From Micromonospora_J zhanjiangensis (GTDB lineage Bacteria; Actinomycetota; Actinomycetes; Mycobacteriales; Micromonosporaceae): a stretch of 64,000 nucleotides of DNA. The stretch covers positions 18,481-82,480 of the forward strand of contig NZ_JBHSBN010000027.1 in the NCBI RefSeq assembly GCF_042650605.1, in the 5' to 3' direction. Below are positions 59,968-64,000 of the stretch, piece after piece (position 1 is the first letter of the stretch; each line of letters starts with the position of its first letter). Made by a program: the position numbers and the translations under genes. The notes under the pieces were generated by a model. It saw only the letters and a program-made list of their open reading frames with translations, ran no database searches and was not told the origin of the DNA.

Positions 59968-60581
59968 ACACGTCACGCGAGGAGCACCTCGTCGAACTCG
60001 TCGACCCGGACGGCCTGCCGGTCGGTGCGGACACCGTCGAGGCGGCGCACCGCCGGCCGGGCCGGCTGCACCGCGCCTTCTCGGTGCTGCTGGCCGACCC
60101 GGCCGGCCGGCTGCTGCTGCAACGCCGGTCGACCGCCAAAACCCGCTTCCCGCTGCGCTGGGCCAACTCCTGCTGCGGCCATCCGGCGCCCGGCCAGCCG
60201 CTCGACGCGGCCGCCAATCGCCGGCTGCGCGAGGAGCTCGGCGCCGGCCCGGTCACGCTGACCGAGATCGGGGTGTACGTCTACCGCGCCGAGGACCCGG
60301 AGACCGGCCGGGTGGAGCACGAGTACGACCACGTGCTGCTCGGTCGGTTCGACCCGGACACGCCGCTGTCGCCCGACCCGGACGAGGTGGCCGACCTGCG
60401 CTGGACCGATCCGGACCGGCTACGGACCGACCTGACCGCCGAGCCGCGGGCGTACGCCCCCTGGCTCGGCGGTGTACTCGACCGGTTCTTCCAGGCCGGG
60501 GCGCTGGACCGCGCGGTCGCCCCGGACGACGTACCCACCCCCGGGGTGGACGACGCGGCGGAGCGGCCGGGTGGCCGATGA
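59964..60581 (+). CDS. idi: Isopentenyl-diphosphate isomerase, type I
   Basis: 205 residues. Nudix-like fold, with the catalytic Cys in WANSCCGHPAPGQ and Glu in YDHVLLG near 120 (HEYDH), as in type I enzymes. It balances IPP and DMAPP for carotenoid synthesis. The overlap with crtI and with the MerR gene (11 bases) puts it in one operon. The C-terminal 25 residues are outside the fold. Confidence 0.93.
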   Translation: MNTSREEHLVELVDPDGLPVGADTVEAAHRRPGRLHRAFSVLLADPAGRLLLQRRSTAKTRFPLRWANSCCGHPAPGQPLDAAANRRLREELGAGPVTLTEIGVYVYRAEDPETGRVEHEYDHVLLGRFDPDTPLSPDPDEVADLRWTDPDRLRTDLTAEPRAYAPWLGGVLDRFFQAGALDRAVAPDDVPTPGVDDAAERPGGR

Positions 60582-61506
60582 CGTCCCCCTCAGCGCGGGA
60601 GCGGTAGCCCGCCGGTTGGGCGTGGCCGTCACCACGCTGCGCACCTGGCACCAGCGCTACGGCCTGGGACCGAGCCAGCACGTACCGGGACACCACCGGC
60701 GGTACACGGCGGAGGACCTGGCCCGGCTGGAGATCATGCGCAAGCTCACGGCCGAGGGGGTCAGCCCGGCCGAGGCGGCCCGCTGGGCGCGCCGGGCTCC
60801 CGGCGTACCGGAAGGGGAGCCGGCGTGGCCGCGGCGGCGGTGGGCGGCGCAGCGGGCCGGGTCCGGGCCGCCGAGCGGACCCGCGACCCGGGGCCTGCTC
60901 CGCGCCGCCGTGCGCCTGGACCCGGTCGGAGTCCGGGAGACCGCCGAACGGTTAATCGCCGCCGACGGCGTGGTCGACGCCTGGGAGGCCGTGTTCGCCC
61001 CGGTGCTGATCGGCATCGGCGAGCGCTTCGCCGCCACCGGCGGGGACATCGAGGTGGAACACCTGCTGTCCCGCTGCCTGTCGGAGGCGTTCGCCGCAGT
61101 GCCCCGGCCGGCCGGCACCGCCGGAGCGCCGCGGGTCCTGCTGGCCTGCGCCGACGAGGAACAGCACAGCCTGCCGCTGGAGGCGCTGGCGGCGGCGCTG
61201 GCCCAGGTGGCGGTGCCCACCCGCGCGCTGGGCGCCCGGGTGCCCCTGCCGGCGTTGCTGGAGGTGGTGGACCGGACCGGTCCGGCGGCCGTGGTGATCT
61301 GGGCGCACTCGCCGGCCACCGGCGATCCGGGCCAACTGGTCGCGCTGCTCGCCCGCCCGCGCCGCCCGCTGCTCGTGCTGGCCGCCGGTCCCGGCTGGTT
61401 GGCGGATCTGCTCCCGGCGGGCGTGGTGCGACCGAACAGCCTGGCTGAGGCGGTCCTGCTCGCCGTGGCGGTGTGCGAGTCTGCGGGCCGGTCAGCCACC
61501 GGCTAG
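60571..61506 (+). CDS. MerR-type regulator with CarH/LitR-like B12-binding domain (altered motifs)
   Basis: 311 residues. The MerR HTH is GAVARRLGVAVTTLRTWHQRYGL with GHHRRYTAEDL. The C-terminal two thirds resemble the helix-bundle and cobalamin-binding fold of CarH/LitR light sensors. In CarH the Wx9EH motif contacts adenosylcobalamin; here the Trp is Phe (FAATGGDIEVEH). The His after it is Ala, and DxHxxG reads EQHSLP. The B12 ligand His is therefore kept but the Gly is lost. Codon 128 is TTA (60952-60954). It probably controls the adjacent carotenoid genes. It overlaps idi by 11 bases. Confidence 0.8.
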   Translation: MADDVPLSAGAVARRLGVAVTTLRTWHQRYGLGPSQHVPGHHRRYTAEDLARLEIMRKLTAEGVSPAEAARWARRAPGVPEGEPAWPRRRWAAQRAGSGPPSGPATRGLLRAAVRLDPVGVRETAERLIAADGVVDAWEAVFAPVLIGIGERFAATGGDIEVEHLLSRCLSEAFAAVPRPAGTAGAPRVLLACADEEQHSLPLEALAAALAQVAVPTRALGARVPLPALLEVVDRTGPAAVVIWAHSPATGDPGQLVALLARPRRPLLVLAAGPGWLADLLPAGVVRPNSLAEAVLLAVAVCESAGRSATG

Positions 61507-61602
61507 CCGGGCTTACTCCCTTTGCCGTGGGACGTCCGATACCGTTATGGAGCCGAGACCCAAACTCCTCGGCCGCGCCCCGACACCCCTCGGGAGTTTT
61601 TG

Positions 61603-62460
61603 ATGCGGAAACGCACCATGGTGGCTGCCGCGTTCGCGGCGCTGACGTTGCTCGTCAGCGGCTGCGCGCCGACCACCAGGACCGCGACGCACCGGCTGCC
61701 GACGGCCGACGCGTCCGGTGACACGGCCGCTCCCAAGCCGCCCAAGCACTCGGACGGGCCGGACGGATCGGACGGGGCGGATGTTTCCCCGCCATCCGGA
61801 GCAACGCCCACCAAACCACCCGGCACGCCGCCGAAGAAACCGCCCGCCTCCGGCGGCGGCGGCATGAGCGGCCCGCTGGGCACCCAACGCACCACCGGGG
61901 TACGGGCCGTCGCGTTGACCTTCGACGACGGGCCGCACCCGGTCTGGACGCCCAAGGTGCTCGACGACCTGAAGGCGGCCGGCGTCAAGGCCACCTTCTG
62001 CCTGATCGGTCAGCAGATCAAGGCGCATGCCGATCTGGTCGCCCGGATGGTCCGGGAGGGCCACCAGCTGTGCAACCACAGCTGGAAGCACGACCTGAAG
62101 CTGGGCAAGAAGTCCGAGGCGGAGATCCGGGCCGACCTGGTCCGCACCAACCAGGCGATCGAGAAGGCCGTACCGGGCGTCAAGATCCCTTACTTCCGCG
62201 CGCCCGGCGGCAACTGGACCTCCGCGATGATCAAGGTTGTCACCGAGCTGGGCATGACGCCGCTGCACTGGGACGTCGACCCGCAGGACTGGGCCAAGCC
62301 CGGCGCCACCAAAATCACCAATCGGGTCGAGGGTAGTGCCCGGGCCGGCTCGATCGTGCTGATGCACGACGGCGGCGGCGACCGCAGCGGCACCGCGACC
62401 GCGTGTCCCCAGGTGATCGCCTGGCTGAAGAAGAAGTACGGCATCGTCCGACTCGCGTGA
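61603..62460 (+). CDS. Lipoprotein polysaccharide deacetylase
   Basis: 285 residues with a lipobox (LLVSGCAP) and a Pro/Lys-rich linker to about 90. The NodB domain has VALTFDDGPHPVWTP (first Asp motif), NHSWKHDLK (His pair), FRAPGGNWT and LMHDGGGDRSG. These deacetylases act on cell-wall polymers such as peptidoglycan or chitin-like glycans, outside the membrane. ATG 61603 is 6 bases after GGGAG. Confidence 0.88.
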   Translation: MRKRTMVAAAFAALTLLVSGCAPTTRTATHRLPTADASGDTAAPKPPKHSDGPDGSDGADVSPPSGATPTKPPGTPPKKPPASGGGGMSGPLGTQRTTGVRAVALTFDDGPHPVWTPKVLDDLKAAGVKATFCLIGQQIKAHADLVARMVREGHQLCNHSWKHDLKLGKKSEAEIRADLVRTNQAIEKAVPGVKIPYFRAPGGNWTSAMIKVVTELGMTPLHWDVDPQDWAKPGATKITNRVEGSARAGSIVLMHDGGGDRSGTATACPQVIAWLKKKYGIVRLA

Positions 62461-62467
62461 GCGCCGA

Positions 62468-62516
62468 CCGGCCGGGCCCGGCTGTGCCGTGTGGCATACC
62501 GGTTTGGCCCGGCCGG
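62468..62516 (+). terminator. Hairpin after the deacetylase gene
   Basis: CCGGCCGGGCC (62468-62478) and GGCCCGGCCGG (62506-62516) are perfect 11-bp arms with a 27-base loop. Confidence 0.5.
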
Positions 62517-62612
62517 GCGGCATCACGTATGCTTTCGGAGCCTCCGGCGGGGCCGGATGGGAGCACGACCGTTTGAGTTGCGCGGCAACGCATGTGCAAT
62601 GATGGCGGGGCC

Positions 62613-62685
62613 GCCCTCATCGTCTAGCGGCCCAGGACGCCGCCCTTTCAAGGCGGTAGCACGGGTTCGAATCCCGTTGGGGGCA
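62613..62685 (+). tRNA. tRNA-Glu (anticodon TTC)
   Basis: GCCCTCA pairs with TGGGGGC in a 7-bp acceptor stem (one G-T pair). The anticodon loop CTTTCAA is framed by CCGCC/GGCGG. The T-loop GTTCGAATC is normal. CCA is not encoded. It is the first of four tRNAs in 640 bases, an order that is common in actinobacteria. Confidence 0.95.
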
Positions 62686-62714
62686 CGAGTTACACCCGGC
62701 AACAGCCGGTGCGA

Positions 62715-62788
62715 GGTCCTGTGGAGCAGTTGGAGTGCTCGCCGCCCTGTCAAGGCGGAGGTCGCGGGTTCAAGTCCCGTCAGGACCG
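62715..62788 (+). tRNA. tRNA-Asp (anticodon GTC)
   Basis: Acceptor GGTCCTG/CAGGACC; anticodon loop CTGTCAA; T-loop GTTCAAGTC; discriminator G. It follows tRNA-Glu by 29 bases. Confidence 0.95.
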
Positions 62789-62893
62789 CCAGCGCCGATC
62801 GCCGCGCGTCCACCGCGCGGCGATCTGCGTATCGGGGCAGGAAACCCGGTCGGCGGCCCCGCCGCCCGCCGGGTAATATGACCCGAGCAACAC

Positions 62894-62967
62894 GGCCAGG
62901 TAGCTCAGTTGGTACGAGCGTCCGACTGAAAATCGGAAGGTCGGCGGTTCGACCCCGCCCCTGGCCA
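62894..62967 (+). tRNA. tRNA-Phe (anticodon GAA)
   Basis: Acceptor GGCCAGG/CCTGGCC; anticodon loop CTGAAAA between CCGA and TCGG; T-loop GTTCGACCC; discriminator A. Confidence 0.95.
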
Positions 62968-63182
62968 CAAAGCCTTTCGCCGGGCTTCAACAGGGTCGGT
63001 GACCAGCGCCAGACGCGGGTCACCGGCCCTGATTGTTTCCCAGCCCTGCCGACCGGCCCGGTGCCTGGCGCCGGCCTCGGTGATCTTGGATGTCACCGAT
63101 CTGCGGCCGCTGACCTGCGGCGGCGCCGCGCCGGTGTTAACCAGGTGCGAGGAACCTCCGGGCACCGGGTAATCTGTGCGGC

Positions 63183-63255
63183 GGGCCGCTAGCTCAATTG
63201 GCAGAGCAAAGGACTTTTAATCCTTGGGTTCAGGGTTCGAGTCCCTGGCGGCCCA
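63183..63255 (+). tRNA. tRNA-Lys (anticodon TTT)
   Basis: Acceptor GGGCCGC/GCGGCCC; anticodon loop CTTTTAA; T-loop GTTCGAGTC; discriminator A. An integrase remnant begins 13 bases downstream, so the tRNA is a plausible attachment site. Confidence 0.95.
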
Positions 63256-63267
63256 CTCCACCGCAGG

Positions 63268-63816
63268 TCAGAGGCCCCAGCCGGACCGGAACGTGCCCTG
63301 ATCATGGGCCGTACAGCAGCGCAGCACAGCAGTAGGTCTCTCATCGGTCGAGTGACTGGCCCAGCGCGAGGCGCAGGTACGCCGGACGTCCCGCGCGGTG
63401 AGCCGACGCACGCCGGCCAGGTCACACCGACGGTCCCAGAACCGGTTGAAGTTGCGCGGCTCGACCGGCCGGCCGTAGCGGGTGGTGAAGACGAGGTCCG
63501 AGGGTTGCCAGGCCGGACCGGCAGCCTCGCGTGTGACGGCCTGGGCGTCGCGCCGGCGGGCCAGCGCCACGGTGCAGATGTCCGGCAGCGGCAACGTGGC
63601 GTCCGATGTGGCCGTCTTCGTCTCCCGGTGCAGCAGCTCGGCACCGACGTGTTGAATCTGCCGATCGATGGTGAGTTCACCCGCGTCGAGGTCGAGATCC
63701 TGCGGTCGCAGGACCGCACGGTACAGATTGGCTGGACCTGGATGACTCCCGGCCACTGGCGCACCGGAGCCAACACGAAAGCCAAGTTCATGCTGATGCG
63801 GCACGCGTTCGAGCAC
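63268..63816 (-). pseudogene. Decayed tyrosine integrase (C-terminal part)
   Basis: 182 codons resembling the C-terminal half of actinobacterial tyrosine recombinases: LDAGELTIDRQIQHVGAELL, then DLVFTTRYGRPVEPRNFNR and the arginine box region ARDVRRTCAS. In intact enzymes a His precedes the Arg and a second His-x-x-x-Tyr region follows. Here the His position reads as Arg and the sequence after RRTCAS is unrelated, so the catalytic Tyr is lost. The N-terminal half is missing too. The gene points towards tRNA-Lys, as usual for elements integrated at a tRNA 3' end. Confidence 0.65.
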
Positions 63817-63891
63817 CAGAACACGGGTCGGGTGGCCGTCAAGACCGATCTCCGCAACGAACGATCACAGCAAGCTACAGATCTTGAATGG

Positions 63892-64000
63892 TCAGGTTGA
63901 GTCGTCGAGGGTTAGGCCGGTGTGGGTCAGGAAGCCGTCGAGCAGGTCGGGGCGGTACTGGATGCGCTTGAGCCGGTTGCGGATGATCGTCAGGAGGTGG
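63892..64000 (-). CDS. C-terminal end of a protein, possibly a transposase (cut by window edge)
   Basis: 35 codons up to a stop: HLLTIIRNRLKRIQYRPDLL, then a short DGFLTHTGLTL end. The style is like the end of IS-type transposases, but I cannot assign a family, and the rest lies outside the window. Next to a decayed integrase this fits mobile DNA. Confidence 0.4.
   Translation of the reverse strand, partial: HLLTIIRNRLKRIQYRPDLLDGFLTHTGLTLDDST

Noticed and set aside
63304..63900. Plus-strand frame of 198 codons after tRNA-Lys
   Set aside because: Antisense of the integrase remnant, which carries recognisable recombinase motifs in the other strand.

Overview
The window is high-GC actinobacterial DNA, most probably from a Micromonosporaceae member (Micromonospora or Salinispora-like). 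The reasons are GTG/TTG starts, 4-nt ATGA/GTGA overlaps, probable leaderless promoters, bldC, DUF3073, a Tad pilus locus and carotenoid genes next to a MerR regulator. From memory, the order purF-purM-DUF3073-vdh-hypothetical-bldC matches Streptomyces coelicolor SCO4086-SCO4091. All family assignments were made by reading the translations; no search was run.

Layout. 1-9.4 kb: purine genes purQ (end), purL, a ComB-like gene, purF and purM, interrupted by a large membrane protein with a Gly/Tyr/Gln-rich tail. 9.4-10.9 kb: a two-gene cyclophane RiPP unit (radical SAM/SPASM maturase plus precursor) sits between purM and the DUF3073 gene. 11-16.5 kb: DUF3073, Val/Leu dehydrogenase, bldC, an F420-type PPOX protein, a methyltransferase, a TetR regulator and a DxDxDG-repeat protein. 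16.7-28.8 kb: fatty-acid genes, an apparently circularly permuted ABC substrate-binding lipoprotein, DUF2786, VOC, a histone-H1-like DNA-binding protein, DUF2203, a broken MFS gene, an MMPL exporter, an SDR and an MFS transporter.

29-33.3 kb: a three-gene accessory module of a cyclase-fold protein with an altered metal motif, a membrane pentapeptide-like protein and a STAND NTPase with TPRs; two of the three carry rare TTA codons. 33.4-43.8 kb: a prepilin peptidase diverging from a 12-gene Tad pilus operon that ends in a LysM protein. 43.9-50.5 kb: two secreted proteins (one L,D-transpeptidase-like), a Rieske protein and an epimerase flanking a perfect 24-bp palindrome, small regulatory genes and a two-component system. 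50.6-54.8 kb: a secreted alpha/beta hydrolase, a crotonase and a flavoprotein disulfide reductase.

54.8-61.5 kb: isoprenoid and carotenoid genes, with crtB and photolyase diverging from crtE-crtI-idi and a CarH/LitR-like MerR regulator whose B12 motifs look degraded. 61.6-64 kb: a polysaccharide deacetylase, the tRNAs Glu, Asp, Phe and Lys, a decayed tyrosine integrase beside tRNA-Lys and a possible transposase end. The features most worth following are the permuted binding protein, the RiPP pair, the cyclase/pentapeptide/STAND module and the altered light-type regulator.
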